This document shows, piece after piece, positions 8,210 to 17,567 of a stretch of 64,000 nt of DNA (within the stretch, counting starts at the first letter, position 1; each line of letters opens with the position of its first letter). The translations under genes and the position numbers were made by a program. The notes beneath the pieces are model-generated. The model ran no database searches, was not told the origin of the DNA, and saw nothing but the letters and a program-made list of their open reading frames with translations. The stretch spans positions 102,451 through 166,450 of the forward strand of contig NZ_JAJITC010000015.1 in the NCBI RefSeq assembly GCF_020881035.1. The letters are read 5' to 3'. The DNA is from Paraburkholderia translucens (lineage in GTDB: Bacteria; Pseudomonadota; Gammaproteobacteria; Burkholderiales; Burkholderiaceae).

Positions 8210-9013
8210 ATGAACACCACCACCACCGGCAAGGTCACGCTGTTGAGCGCAGGCCCGGGCGACCTCGATCTGCTGACGCTGAAGGCCGTCAAGGCACTCG
8301 CCGCCGCCGACGTCGTGCTGCTCGACGACCTCGCAAATCCCGAAATCGTCACGCTCGCACCTCAGGCGCGCGTGATTCGCGTCGGCAAACGCGGCGGCTG
8401 CCGCTCGACGCCACAGGCGTTCATCGAGCGGCTGATGCGGCGCTACGCGCTAAAGGGACTTCACGTGGTGCGCGTCAAGGGCGGCGAGGCGCTGCTATTC
8501 GGCCGCGCAGGCGAGGAACTGGCGATGCTGCGCGATGCGGGCCTCGCGGTCGATATCGTCAACGGCATCTCGTCGGGCTTCGCGGCGGCGGCGGGGCTCG
8601 GCATGTCGCTCACGCATAGGCGGCATTGCCACGGCGTGAGCTTCGTCACGGCGCACACGGAGGATCACGGCGAGCCGGACTGGGCCGCGCTCGCCGCGAC
8701 GCGCACGACGCTCGCGATCTATATGGGAATGCGCCGCATCGACAGCATTGCCACGTCGTTGCTCGCGCACCTGCCGTCCGATACGCCGGCCGCGGTCGTG
8801 CAATGGGCGGGCGGCAGCGACGAGCGGCGCCTGTTGACGCGGCTCGATCGGCTCGCTGCCGATGCGCTCGGTGCGGGCTTCGGCAGTCCGGCGGTGATTC
8901 TGGTGGGCAGTGCGGTTGGCGAGAGTGCCGAAGCGCCTTGCTGGGAACACGAACGTCGCGGCGCTCCAGATGGTGATACGCTGCCCGCGCCAGCCGTTGC
9001 GCGGGCAGCCTGA
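8210..9013 (+). CDS. cobA: Uroporphyrinogen-III C-methyltransferase (siroheme synthesis)
   Basis: A 267-residue SUMT that methylates uroporphyrinogen III twice from S-adenosylmethionine to give precorrin-2, the siroheme precursor. Motifs are SAGPGD (residues 13-18), the LLDDLANPEI segment, VRVKGGEALLFGRAGEE and a C-terminal AVVQWAGGSDERRL. AAGGA precedes the ATG. It has only the methyltransferase domain, without the CysG oxidase/chelatase part. It diverges from nirB and shares matching control signals with it, which points to siroheme supply for NirB rather than cobalamin synthesis. It ends 5 bases from the convergent MOSC gene. Confidence 0.93.
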   Translation: MNTTTTGKVTLLSAGPGDLDLLTLKAVKALAAADVVLLDDLANPEIVTLAPQARVIRVGKRGGCRSTPQAFIERLMRRYALKGLHVVRVKGGEALLFGRAGEELAMLRDAGLAVDIVNGISSGFAAAAGLGMSLTHRRHCHGVSFVTAHTEDHGEPDWAALAATRTTLAIYMGMRRIDSIATSLLAHLPSDTPAAVVQWAGGSDERRLLTRLDRLAADALGAGFGSPAVILVGSAVGESAEAPCWEHERRGAPDGDTLPAPAVARAA

Positions 9014-9018
9014 CATGC

Positions 9019-9900
9019 TTAGTCGCCGAACCCCAACTCCGCGTCGATCTGCTGCCCGACCCGCAGCCACGCTCCCGCCCCACTCGCGACCAGCGCGTTA
9101 TTGCCGAACGTGACCGCGCCGCCCATGCGTTCGCTGACGCGATAGCCGAGCATCGTGTCGGTCGGTTCATTAGGCCAGGCAGGATCGGGCGCGCCGCGTG
9201 CCTGATCGATGGTCGGTATCGGGCAGCGCGAGCACAGCTTGACGAGACGCAGCTCGACGCGCTCGCTCGCGTCCGCATTCGCGTCGACAGCGAGCGTCTC
9301 GACATAGTCCTCTTCATACGCATCGAGACCGGCGAGCACGATGTTGGGCCGAAAGCGATCGATCATGATCGACGGCGCGCCCTTGCCGTTCAGGCGGGCG
9401 TTCAAATCGTCGAGCGAGGCCTGGCCCGCCACCAGCAGCGGGAAGGCATCGGCAAAGAACGTCGTGGCGCCGCCGGTGCTGTCCGTATAGCTGGGATCGA
9501 CGATGCGGGCGCGCTCCGGGTCGAAGCGCAGCAAGCGCGCGGGCAGACCGAGGAACTCCGTGAACCACGCGGCGGTTTCTTCACCGGTATCGAGACCGTA
9601 GGCCGCGTCGCTCCAAACCGTCGTATCGACCCTCGGCGCCCCGGCGAGCCGCGCGGCATCGAGCGGCGTGCACAGCTCGCGCATGCCCGGCGCACGCACG
9701 ATCAGATCCTGCTTGCCGAGTTCGACCTTGATCAACGCCATGCGCGGATACGCGCGCTGCGTGAACATCGCGCCTTCAGGATCGGTAATCATCCAGTTCC
9801 GGTCGTATTCGAGGCCCGTCGCCAGCAGGCGCGCCTCACTGAGCGCGACGCCCGCGCAGGATTTGATCGGGTAGACAAACAGTTCGCTGATGGTGGGCAT
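9019..9900 (-). CDS. MOSC domain protein (YcbX-like)
   Basis: A 293-residue protein with an N-terminal beta-barrel MOSC segment (LFVYPIKSCAGVALSEA, DRNWMITD, FTQRAYPRMALI) and a C-terminal MOSC domain with the conserved Cys (VKLCSRCPIPTIDQ) and TMLGYR. MOSC proteins transfer sulfur to, or carry, the molybdenum cofactor and can act with NADH reductases on N-hydroxylated compounds. Its place next to a molybdoenzyme locus fits but does not prove a link. GGAGACCTCAGGCC precedes the ATG. Confidence 0.88.
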   Translation of the reverse strand: MPTISELFVYPIKSCAGVALSEARLLATGLEYDRNWMITDPEGAMFTQRAYPRMALIKVELGKQDLIVRAPGMRELCTPLDAARLAGAPRVDTTVWSDAAYGLDTGEETAAWFTEFLGLPARLLRFDPERARIVDPSYTDSTGGATTFFADAFPLLVAGQASLDDLNARLNGKGAPSIMIDRFRPNIVLAGLDAYEEDYVETLAVDANADASERVELRLVKLCSRCPIPTIDQARGAPDPAWPNEPTDTMLGYRVSERMGGAVTFGNNALVASGAGAWLRVGQQIDAELGFGD

Positions 9901-9993
9901 GGCCTGAGGTCTCCTAGGGGAACGCAGCTTTTGGGTGAAGACACGATTGTAAAGCGCTCCGCGTGTGCGGTTCCAGCACTGGCTTACCTCAAC

Positions 9994-10848
9994 TCACGAC
10001 TGTCCGGTCGACTGCAGCATTGGGTAGCTGAACAGGAAAAAGTGCGTCACGTTCAAGCCGAAATGCGCGAGCACTGCAGCCTGAAGCCCGCCGAAGCGGT
10101 AAGCCAATCCGTATCCGACTCCCGCAATGCTGCCAAGCATGATCCATTGCCACCCGCCCGCGGCGTGCGCGAGCCCGAACAGCGCCGCCGCGACACAGAT
10201 GGCGAGCGCGTTTGCGTTCGGCCACTGTTTGAGAAGACGGCTGAGGCCGCCCTGCAGATAGCCGCGGAACAACGCTTCCTCGGTAACCGTGACGAGCAGT
10301 AGGTTATTCAGCAGCCACAGCCAACTGACCGAAGGCCACTTCGGTTCCCATGCGACGAGTCCCAGCAGCGTTGCAATCAACAAACAGGCGGCCGTCGTCA
10401 TCAGCATGCCGCCAACACCCGCTTTCAGCGATGTCAGCAACTCGTGCGGCGGCCGGACCCACGGCAGGACCAACAGCAGCCAGAAGCCTGGCAGGGGCTT
10501 ATCCAGGTTGAGGTACATCGTGAACGGCACGGCATCCGCAGTGAAACGTTCGGGGCCGATGACGCGGGGATTATGAAAACCCGGTAGCCAATGCATGCTG
10601 AGTGCAATGGCCAGCGCGATGAACAGCGTGTGCCCGATGTATTGAACATACGGCTTCCGGCGCGGTGATACGGCATAGGCAGCGGTGAGCAGCAAGGCGA
10701 CCGCGACCGCCGCCGCGGGATCGAGCTGCCCATTCGCAAGCGCGGCGCCATAGCCCGCAACGAGCAGTCCCAGAGCCAGCCATCGAAAAGCAGACGACCA
10801 CGTCGCCGGGGCGGCAAGGAAAATTGCGATCCACGGTACTGCGAACAT
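9994..10848 (-). CDS. CPBP family intramembrane glutamic protease
   Basis: A 284-residue polytopic membrane protein of the CAAX-protease/bacteriocin-processing (Abi) family. The catalytic signature is in the C-terminal half: TEEALFRGYLQG (EExxxR), followed by a later helix with FGLAHAAGGW. About eight hydrophobic segments are visible. The ATG of MFAVPWIAIF, with GGAGGT just upstream, is preferred over a TTG four codons earlier. The substrate is unknown; no bacteriocin gene is nearby, and it appears to stand alone. Confidence 0.85.
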   Translation of the reverse strand: MFAVPWIAIFLAAPATWSSAFRWLALGLLVAGYGAALANGQLDPAAAVAVALLLTAAYAVSPRRKPYVQYIGHTLFIALAIALSMHWLPGFHNPRVIGPERFTADAVPFTMYLNLDKPLPGFWLLLVLPWVRPPHELLTSLKAGVGGMLMTTAACLLIATLLGLVAWEPKWPSVSWLWLLNNLLLVTVTEEALFRGYLQGGLSRLLKQWPNANALAICVAAALFGLAHAAGGWQWIMLGSIAGVGYGLAYRFGGLQAAVLAHFGLNVTHFFLFSYPMLQSTGQS

Positions 10849-11136
10849 CCGCACCTCCAAAGTCTGATTTCTGTTATCCGGATGAATGGTCTGGACAAAG
10901 CGCCGTCGGCTCGCAGCATAGCCTGGTCAGACGTCGTTGCGCATCGAGTTGACGAGGGACGCCGCGGTTTCGTCCTGGCAGCGCCTGGAAGTAGAATCCT
11001 CGGATCAGCCTCGCGCCCTTGCGCGGCGTGCGGCTCGCGACAGAGCCGCGAGACACGCGTGCCGGGGCGCCGCATCACCCATTACTGGTAGAAGCCCAGG
11101 AAACCACCCTCCCCTCACCGAGACAGGAAAATCATT

Positions 11137-11541
11137 ATGTTGAGCAAACCCGTGTTGACCGTCGCCGAGACGACCCGCATTCTCGATGCCGCCCGCGCGG
11201 AGGCCGAGAAGAACAAGTGGCCCGTCGCGATCGTGGTCGCGGACGACGGCGGTCATCCGCTCGCGGTGCTGCGTCTCGACGGCGCGGCGCCCTCCACCTC
11301 GTATATCGCCACCGAGAAAGCCCGTACCGCTGCACTCGGCCGGCGCGAAACCAAGGTCTATGAAGACATGATCAACAACGGCCGCACCGCGTTCCTCAGC
11401 GCGCCGCTGCAGGGCACGCTCGAAGGCGGCGTGCCGGTGATCGTCGACGGCCAGGTGGTCGGCGCGGTCGGCGTGTCGGGCGTCAAGTCGGAGCAGGACG
11501 CGCAGATCGCGAAGGCCGGCATTCACGCGCTCGGTGTCTGA
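11137..11541 (+). CDS. glcG: GlcG/HbpS family protein (DUF336)
   Basis: A 134-residue GlcG/HbpS-like protein, complete for the family: LTVAETTRILDAA at the N-terminus, VAIVVADDGGHPLAVLRLDGA in the core and GGVPVIVDGQVVGAVGVSG near the C-terminus. Members bind haem or small cofactors, and one is encoded in the glycolate utilisation (glc) operon. Here it is 80 bases upstream of malate synthase G, as in glc loci, so the two are probably co-transcribed. Its role in glyoxylate metabolism is inferred from position. Confidence 0.85.
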   Translation: MLSKPVLTVAETTRILDAARAEAEKNKWPVAIVVADDGGHPLAVLRLDGAAPSTSYIATEKARTAALGRRETKVYEDMINNGRTAFLSAPLQGTLEGGVPVIVDGQVVGAVGVSGVKSEQDAQIAKAGIHALGV

Positions 11542-11621
11542 GGCGCCGAGCGCGCAGGCATCCCAGTGACACAACGCGGACCGGTGCCCTCCCACCGGTC
11601 CCATAACAGATGGAGCAGTCG

Positions 11622-13796
11622 ATGACTCAGATGAACCCGCGCGGCCGATTGCAGGTCGCCGCCAACCTCGACCAGTTCGTCGAAACCGAAGCCCTGCCCG
11701 GCACCGGAATCGACAGCGCCGCCTTCTGGTCGGGATTCGACGCCCTCGTGCACGAACTGGCGCCCAAAAACCGTGCGTTGCTCGCCGAGCGCGACCGCCT
11801 GCAAAGCGAACTCGACAATTGGCACCGGGCCAATCCCGGCCCCGTGCGGGATCTGCGCGCGTACCGGGCGTTTCTCGAAGGCATCGGCTACATCGTGCCC
11901 GCGCCCGCCAGCGTCAAGGCCACGACCGACCACGTGGACAGCGAAATCGCCGAGCAGGCCGGCCCGCAGCTCGTCGTGCCGCTGTCGAACCCGCGTTACG
12001 CGCTGAACGCCGCGAACGCGCGCTGGGGCAGCCTGTACGACGCGCTGTACGGGACCGACGCGATTCCCGAAAGCGATGGCGCGGAAAAGCAGAAAGGCTT
12101 CAACCCGGTGCGCGGCGCCGCGGTGATCGCGTATGCGCGCAAGTTCCTCGATCAGGCCGCGCCCCTCGCGAACGGCTCGCATGCGGATGCGTCGCGCTAT
12201 AGCGTCGAGAACGGCCAACTGGTCGTCGCGCTCAAAAACGGCACGAGCGCGCTCGCCACGCCGGCGCAGTTCGTCGGCTATCAGGGTGACGCGAGCGCGC
12301 CGTCGGCGGTGCTCGTCAAGCATCACGGTTTGCACGTCGAGATCCAGATCGATGCCAACGATCCGGTCGGCAAGACCGACGCCGCCCATGTGAAGGACGT
12401 CGTCGTCGAAGCGGCGGTCAGCACGATCATCGATTGCGAGGACTCGGTCGCAGCCGTCGATGCCGAGGACAAGGTGCAGCTCTATCGCAACTGGCTCGGC
12501 CTGATGAACGGCGAGCTGACCGAAGAGGTCACGAAGGACGGCAAGACCTTCACGCGCCGGCTCAACGCCGACCGCGAGTACACCGCTGCGGACGGCAAGT
12601 CGCAACTCAAGCTGCATGGCCGCTCGCTGCTCTTCATCCGCAACGTCGGCCATCTGATGACGAACCCGGCCGTGCTGACGCAAGACGGCCACGAGATTCC
12701 GGAAGGCATTCTCGATGCGGTGATCACGACGCTGTGCGCGCTGCGCGACCGCCAGAACAAACTGAACTCGCGCACCGGCTCGATCTATATCGTGAAGCCG
12801 AAGATGCACGGTCCGGCCGAAGTCGCATTTGCGAGCGAGCTGTTCGCGCGCGTCGAAGACCTGCTGAAGCTGCCGCGCAACACGATCAAGATGGGCATCA
12901 TGGACGAGGAGCGCCGCACCAGCGTGAACCTGCTCGCCTGTATCGCCGAAGCGTCGGCGCGCGTCGCCTTCATCAACACGGGCTTCCTCGATCGCACCGG
13001 CGACGAGATGCACTCGGCGATGGAAGCCGGCCCGATGATACGCAAGGGTGACATGAAGTCGAGCGCGTGGATCGCGTCGTACGAACGCAGCAACGTGCTG
13101 GTGGGCTTGAGCGCGGGCTTGCGCGGCCGCTCGCAGATCGGCAAGGGCATGTGGGCGATGCCCGACCTCATGCACGCGATGCTCGAGCAGAAGATCGCGC
13201 ATCCGAAGGCCGGCGCGAATACCGCGTGGGTGCCTTCGCCGACCGCCGCGACGCTGCACGCGCTGCACTACCACCAGGTCGACGTGCAGGCGGTCCAGCA
13301 GGAGCTCGAACGGTCGGACTACGCGAAGGTGCGTGACGAACTCCTCGATGGCCTGCTGACGATTCCGGTCGTCGACAAAGCGCAATGGAGCGACGACGAA
13401 ATCCGCGCCGAAGTCGACAACAACGCGCAAGGCATTCTTGGCTACGTGGTGCGCTGGATCGACCAGGGCGTCGGCTGCTCGAAGGTGCCGGACATTCACG
13501 ACGTCGGCCTGATGGAGGACCGCGCGACGCTGCGCATTTCGAGCCAGCACATCGCCAACTGGCTTTATCACGGCGTGATCAAACGCGAGTTCGTCGAGGA
13601 GACGTTCAAGCGCATGGCCAAGGTCGTCGATGCGCAGAACGCGGGCGATCCGCTCTACCAGCCGATGGCACCGGGCTTCGACACGATCGCGTTCAAAGCC
13701 GCGCAGGCGCTTGTGTTCGAGGGGCGTCAGCAGCCGAGCGGTTATACCGAGCCGCTGCTGCACAAGTTCCGGCTCGAAGTGAAGAAGCAGGCTTGA
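11622..13796 (+). CDS. glcB: Malate synthase G
   Basis: A 724-residue enzyme condensing glyoxylate with acetyl-CoA to malate. Length and sequence are those of isoform G: IIDCEDSVAAVDAEDKV (active-site loop), HGRSLLFIRNVGHLM, IGKGMWAMPDLMHAML, AGANTAWVPSPTAATLHALHY. The ATG of MTQMNPRG is chosen because GGAG lies 7 bases before it; an ATG four codons earlier lacks a proper site. It follows glcG and ends before a strong hairpin. Confidence 0.96.
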   Translation: MTQMNPRGRLQVAANLDQFVETEALPGTGIDSAAFWSGFDALVHELAPKNRALLAERDRLQSELDNWHRANPGPVRDLRAYRAFLEGIGYIVPAPASVKATTDHVDSEIAEQAGPQLVVPLSNPRYALNAANARWGSLYDALYGTDAIPESDGAEKQKGFNPVRGAAVIAYARKFLDQAAPLANGSHADASRYSVENGQLVVALKNGTSALATPAQFVGYQGDASAPSAVLVKHHGLHVEIQIDANDPVGKTDAAHVKDVVVEAAVSTIIDCEDSVAAVDAEDKVQLYRNWLGLMNGELTEEVTKDGKTFTRRLNADREYTAADGKSQLKLHGRSLLFIRNVGHLMTNPAVLTQDGHEIPEGILDAVITTLCALRDRQNKLNSRTGSIYIVKPKMHGPAEVAFASELFARVEDLLKLPRNTIKMGIMDEERRTSVNLLACIAEASARVAFINTGFLDRTGDEMHSAMEAGPMIRKGDMKSSAWIASYERSNVLVGLSAGLRGRSQIGKGMWAMPDLMHAMLEQKIAHPKAGANTAWVPSPTAATLHALHYHQVDVQAVQQELERSDYAKVRDELLDGLLTIPVVDKAQWSDDEIRAEVDNNAQGILGYVVRWIDQGVGCSKVPDIHDVGLMEDRATLRISSQHIANWLYHGVIKREFVEETFKRMAKVVDAQNAGDPLYQPMAPGFDTIAFKAAQALVFEGRQQPSGYTEPLLHKFRLEVKKQA

Positions 13797-13823
13797 GGCC
13801 GCTGGGGAGCGGCTGAAATGACG

Positions 13824-13850
13824 ACGGGCGCCGCAACAAGCGGCGCCCGT
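13824..13850 (+). terminator. Intrinsic terminator after glcB
   Basis: A perfect 11-bp stem, ACGGGCGCCGC with GCGGCGCCCGT, closes an AACAA loop and is followed by TTCTTCT. It lies 27 bases after the glcB stop and 23 bases from the end of convergent galU, so it may terminate both; the T-rich tail favours glcB. Confidence 0.8.
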
Positions 13851-13873
13851 TCTTCTATCAGGGCCGTGTCACT

Positions 13874-14791
13874 TCACGCGGCTTGAGCCGTCAATCGCGC
13901 CGGCTCGGCCTCTGACGCTTCGTTCTGCATATACGCCTGCAGATACGCCTCGAATTCCGCCTTCACCTCGGGATGGCGCAGCGCGAACTCGACGGTCGCC
14001 TTCAGATAACCGAGCTTGCTGCCGCAATCGAAGCGGGTGCCGAAGTAGCGGTACGCGAGCACCTGCTCTTCGGTCAGCAGCGACTGCACCGCGTCAGTCA
14101 GTTGCAACTCCCCGCCCGCGCCCGGCTTCAGCGCGCGAATATGCTTGAAGATCGTCGGCATCAGCACATAGCGGCCCACCACGCCGAGGTTCGACGGCGC
14201 CTTGTCGGGCGCCGGCTTCTCGACGATGCCCGACAACTTGATCACGTTGTCCTCCCACTCCCGGCCGTCGACGACGCCGTACGAGCGGCTGTCCTCGCGC
14301 GCGATCGTTTCGACGCCGATCACCGAGCTGTGATAGTGGTTGAACGTATCGACGAGCTGGCTCATCACCGGCTTCGTGCTATGCAGCAGGTCGTCGGCGA
14401 GAATCACCGCGAACGGGCTGTCGCCCACCAGTTTTTCCGCGCACAGCACCGCATGGCCGAGACCGAGCGCTTCGGCCTGGCGCACGTAAAAGCAATCGAC
14501 ATTGGCCGGTTTGATGCTGCGCACGAGATCGAGCAACTTCTGCTTGTTACGCGCTTCGAGCTCGGATTCGATCTCGTAGGACTTGTCGAAGTGATCTTCG
14601 ATCGCGCGCTTGCTGCGGCCCGTCACGAAGATCATCTCGGTGATGCCGGCGGCGATCGCTTCTTCAACCGCGTACTGGATCAGCGGCTTGTCGACGATCG
14701 GCAGCATTTCCTTCGGACTTGCTTTGGTAGCCGGCAGGAATCGTGTCCCGAGGCCCGCTACGGGAAACACGGCTTTGGTGACTTTCAGCAT
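13874..14791 (-). CDS. galU: UTP-glucose-1-phosphate uridylyltransferase
   Basis: A 305-residue enzyme making UDP-glucose. The nucleotidyltransferase signature is near the N-terminus (AVFPVAGLGTRFLPATKASPKEM, in segments), with VDKPLIQYAVEEA, GLGHAVLCAE and FAVILADDLL following. The ATG of MLKVTKAV is preferred; in-frame GTG and ATG codons 3-5 codons upstream have worse spacing to GTGGGA. UDP-glucose feeds the UDP-glucose dehydrogenase and glycosyltransferases of the polysaccharide locus; the bce-II cluster carries such a gene (bceT) at its end. Confidence 0.95.
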   Translation of the reverse strand: MLKVTKAVFPVAGLGTRFLPATKASPKEMLPIVDKPLIQYAVEEAIAAGITEMIFVTGRSKRAIEDHFDKSYEIESELEARNKQKLLDLVRSIKPANVDCFYVRQAEALGLGHAVLCAEKLVGDSPFAVILADDLLHSTKPVMSQLVDTFNHYHSSVIGVETIAREDSRSYGVVDGREWEDNVIKLSGIVEKPAPDKAPSNLGVVGRYVLMPTIFKHIRALKPGAGGELQLTDAVQSLLTEEQVLAYRYFGTRFDCGSKLGYLKATVEFALRHPEVKAEFEAYLQAYMQNEASEAEPARLTAQAA

Positions 14792-15075
14792 GGTAGGCAT
14801 TCCCACATCGGTTAGAAATTGGTGTGTTCGCGGACCTGGCGGCCGATCGATGCCGGCGCGAGACTAGCAGAAAAAGCTGTGAGGTTCACGCAAGCGTTTT
14901 CTCGAATTTAATTCAAATAATTCGGCCAGTTAATAGCTCGACCGTATCAGGGAAAATTGGGGACATTATTACATGTCTCGCATAAGACAATGATCAGCGA
15001 ATCCGAAACTCTTACCTTTCGGGCGGCCGCCAGAGCGCCCTTTCCGGCGCCCTGAAAACCGGTTCCGGCATCGCG

Positions 15076-15219
15076 TCATTCCTGTTCGTCGACCGGCGGC
15101 AGCTTGCCAGGGTTCATGCGATGGCGCCGGATCGGCTCGTTGCGCAGGGCATCGCGGTAGGCAGAGGCGGCGACCAGGATCAGCAATACGGCCGCGCCCG
15201 CGAGTAAATGCAGGTTCAT
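15076..15219 (-). CDS. Small single-pass membrane protein (47 residues)
   Basis: A short reading frame of 47 residues starting MNLHLLAGAAVLLILVAASAYR: one hydrophobic helix (about residues 4-20), then a charged tail (RDALRNEPIRRHRMNPGK) ending PPVDEQE. GAGGTGAAGTC stands directly before the ATG, codon use is GC-rich, and the layout is that of a real small membrane protein. It lies alone between galU and the first acyltransferase. Function is unknown. Confidence 0.55.
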   Translation of the reverse strand: MNLHLLAGAAVLLILVAASAYRDALRNEPIRRHRMNPGKLPPVDEQE

Positions 15220-15490
15220 GACTTCACCTCAGGTCAGAGAATCCGTGCTTCAAATTAGCACGACAAAAGCGACAAATAATTCGACGTTGCATTCGCCAAT
15301 GCATAATTACAATTCGTCACACAATTAATATTTAAATCGATCTGAAATGCAAATTTTTATTCATTTTTTGCGGCCGCGGTGCTCTAGCATGGGTGCGTCG
15401 CGGGTGCGCGAGGCGCCCGGCCAGATGGCCCAGCCAGATGCATATTCCGCCTCCATCTTTTCTCATTTCCGATTCAGATAAGGACCGCCT

Positions 15491-16738
15491 ATGAGCGACC
15501 CCGCACTGGATGCCGCTGGCTCATCCCTGCCTCTTTCTCCGCTGTCGCGCCCTGAGAAAACGCCTGCCGCGCCGCATACGCGCAGCGATGCGCGTATCGA
15601 CAGCGCGGGCAAGGAGGACGTGATCGACGCGATGCGCGGCTTCGCCGCGCTGCTGGTGGCCTATTTTCATTGCCGCCAGATCGTGTGGGTCGGCATGCAG
15701 GCGTTTCATCAGAGCGTCGGACATTCGTTGAGCCTGAGCGCCGTCGCCGCGTATCTGACGTTTCCGATCGCGTGGGGCTCGGCCGGTGTGCCGCTTTTCT
15801 TCGTGATCAGCGGCTACTGCATTCATCGCGGCGGCGCGCTGCGGCTCGCAGACAATCCCGCCTATCGGCTCGATGCGGGCAACTTCTGGCTGCGGCGCTT
15901 CGCGCGCATCTATCCGGTGCTGCTCGCGGCGCTCGTGCTGACGTTCGCGCTCGATTCGTTGAGCCTGCAATTGCCGCCCGTCAGTCATAAGATTCGCGAC
16001 ATCGGCTGGCAGCCGTTTCTGGTCAACCTCTTGTCGCTGCAGGGTGTGGCGGGCAAAACGTATGGCTCGAACGGCGCGTTGTGGACGCTGTCGCTCGAAG
16101 TGCAGTTCTATGCGATCTACCCGCTGCTATTTGCGCTGCGGCGACGCATTGGCATGAATGCCGCGCTGGCGCTCGTCGCCGCGATCAACGTCGCATCCGC
16201 ATACGTTCTGGAACGCCACGATCTGCAGTTCTTCACGTCGTATTGGTTCTCGTGGATGCTCGGCGCGTGGATCGCCGACACGAAAGCGTGCAGCGCGCGG
16301 GATGCGCGTGCGCCCGCGTCGCTTTATGTGCTCGCGGCGGCATTGATCGCGGCCGGCTGCTTCGCGTTTCGTTTCGGCCAGTACGGCGCGTTCCAGGTCT
16401 GGGCACTTGGCTTCGCTTGCTGTTTGTACAAGGCGCTCGATGCGCGTCGTGCCTCGCTGCGTGAAGCGAGCGGTCTGCGCGCGCTGGTTCGCGCCGGCTC
16501 GCATGCGATGGCGCGCTTGCTGTCGCGCTGCGGTGACTTCAGCTTCTCGCTGTATTTGATCCATCTGCCGATTTTCGTACTGCTGTCGTCGTGGCTGTTC
16601 CGCTCGTCGCTGCAGATGTCGATCTGGCCGTCGTTCGGCTATATGCTGGTCGCCGTGCCGGCGGCCTATGTGTTCTATCGGATCGTCGAGCTTCCGGCGA
16701 TGAAGTGGTCGGCGAGCCTCAAGCCTAAAAGGCGCTAA
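15491..16738 (+). CDS. Membrane O-acyltransferase (acyltransferase-3 family)
   Basis: A 415-residue multi-spanning acyltransferase-3 protein that probably adds acetyl or another acyl group to exopolysaccharide sugars at the inner membrane. Family features are the first helix DAMRGFAALLVAYFHCR, FFVISGYCIHRGG, the RRFARIYPVLL stretch and FSFSLYLIHLPIFVLLSSW. The N-terminal 40 residues are polar and probably cytoplasmic. AAGGA precedes the ATG. Its setting, between galU and the Wzx/glycosyltransferase pair once the AT-rich island is removed, fits bceS of the cepacian bce-II cluster. Confidence 0.86.
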   Translation: MSDPALDAAGSSLPLSPLSRPEKTPAAPHTRSDARIDSAGKEDVIDAMRGFAALLVAYFHCRQIVWVGMQAFHQSVGHSLSLSAVAAYLTFPIAWGSAGVPLFFVISGYCIHRGGALRLADNPAYRLDAGNFWLRRFARIYPVLLAALVLTFALDSLSLQLPPVSHKIRDIGWQPFLVNLLSLQGVAGKTYGSNGALWTLSLEVQFYAIYPLLFALRRRIGMNAALALVAAINVASAYVLERHDLQFFTSYWFSWMLGAWIADTKACSARDARAPASLYVLAAALIAAGCFAFRFGQYGAFQVWALGFACCLYKALDARRASLREASGLRALVRAGSHAMARLLSRCGDFSFSLYLIHLPIFVLLSSWLFRSSLQMSIWPSFGYMLVAVPAAYVFYRIVELPAMKWSASLKPKRR

Positions 16739-16887
16739 CGGAACCTGGATACCGAGTCATGCCCACCGGAATGGTGGTGCCGGTTTGCGTGACCCGTTTT
16801 TTCTGAGCCCCGCCGGAACGGGGCGTTCAACCCGTTTTGATCGGATAGGTCGCGCTCAAATACATTGCGTCGCTCTCGCCATCCTCT

Positions 16888-17349
16888 CTATTGATTTTTT
16901 CGAAGTAGTTTGTTGATCGCTGCACACTTTGGAATCTTCGATCTTTCCATATCTTCAGGACAAGCCAGCCACTTGTAAAATTTTAGTTCCTGCGACGCAA
17001 TATTCAAACGGCATTCTGCAACATGGAAACCAGTATCAGGAGCATAGCGATCACTCCATTCGTTAAACGAATAGGCAATTAATGAACAGTCCGATGAGAT
17101 TTTCTTATTCCATATTTCAAAGCTTTCGTCCAGGGCGATTTGCTTATCTTTCGATGTGTTTTTCCTGATGCCTCGATACAGCTTCTCCGCGTCAGCGAGA
17201 ATTTTTTCCGTGTCGGCGTTGGTGCAGGCAAGAAAATCGTTTCGTGTCTTTGCATTTTTTTCACATAGAGTATCCGCAAACACGGAAATAGATAGCGATA
17301 TAATTATTCCGGCCGCCGTTGCCTTAATGATTGTGGTCATAATTTCCAT
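16888..17349 (-). CDS. Secreted Cys-rich protein resembling LprI/DUF1311
   Basis: About 153 residues starting MEIMTTIIKATAAGIIISLSIS, a signal peptide cleaved near FADT. The mature part has spaced cysteines (LCEK, LACTN, SSDCSLI, VAECRLN) and helical spacing like the LprI/DUF1311 group, whose founding member inhibits lysozyme. The start could be ATG 17349 or 17340; neither has a good ribosome-binding site. The gene is much AT-richer than the surrounding polysaccharide genes and opens a foreign island with a lysozyme. Family assignment is tentative. Confidence 0.5.
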   Translation of the reverse strand: MEIMTTIIKATAAGIIISLSISVFADTLCEKNAKTRNDFLACTNADTEKILADAEKLYRGIRKNTSKDKQIALDESFEIWNKKISSDCSLIAYSFNEWSDRYAPDTGFHVAECRLNIASQELKFYKWLACPEDMERSKIPKCAAINKLLRKNQ

Positions 17350-17567
17350 TTTTGAAAAGATTGCCTTCTGAGCGACGGCGTTTGACCAGTCCACGCGGAC
17401 GCACCACTCGTCACGGTGTATTTCAGAATTTCTTTTTGGGGCACGCGATCATAGTGATCGGAGTCGGGCCCAGCATTGAACGGCGTCCCGTGTGTCCTGA
17501 AGCCAGACGCTTGCATGTGTGGCCTAGCTTTGCGGGGCTCTCCCGACGCTGGATCTTGTGGGTATGA

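Noticed and set aside
16771..16790. TGGTGCCGGTTTGC as a possible sigma-54 promoter after the acyltransferase
   Set aside because: GG and GC are 9 rather than 10 bases apart and no gene starts downstream on that strand.
16807..16824. GCCCCG/CGGGGC hairpin after the acyltransferase gene as terminator
   Set aside because: Only 6 bp and no T run on the correct side; the T run precedes the stem.
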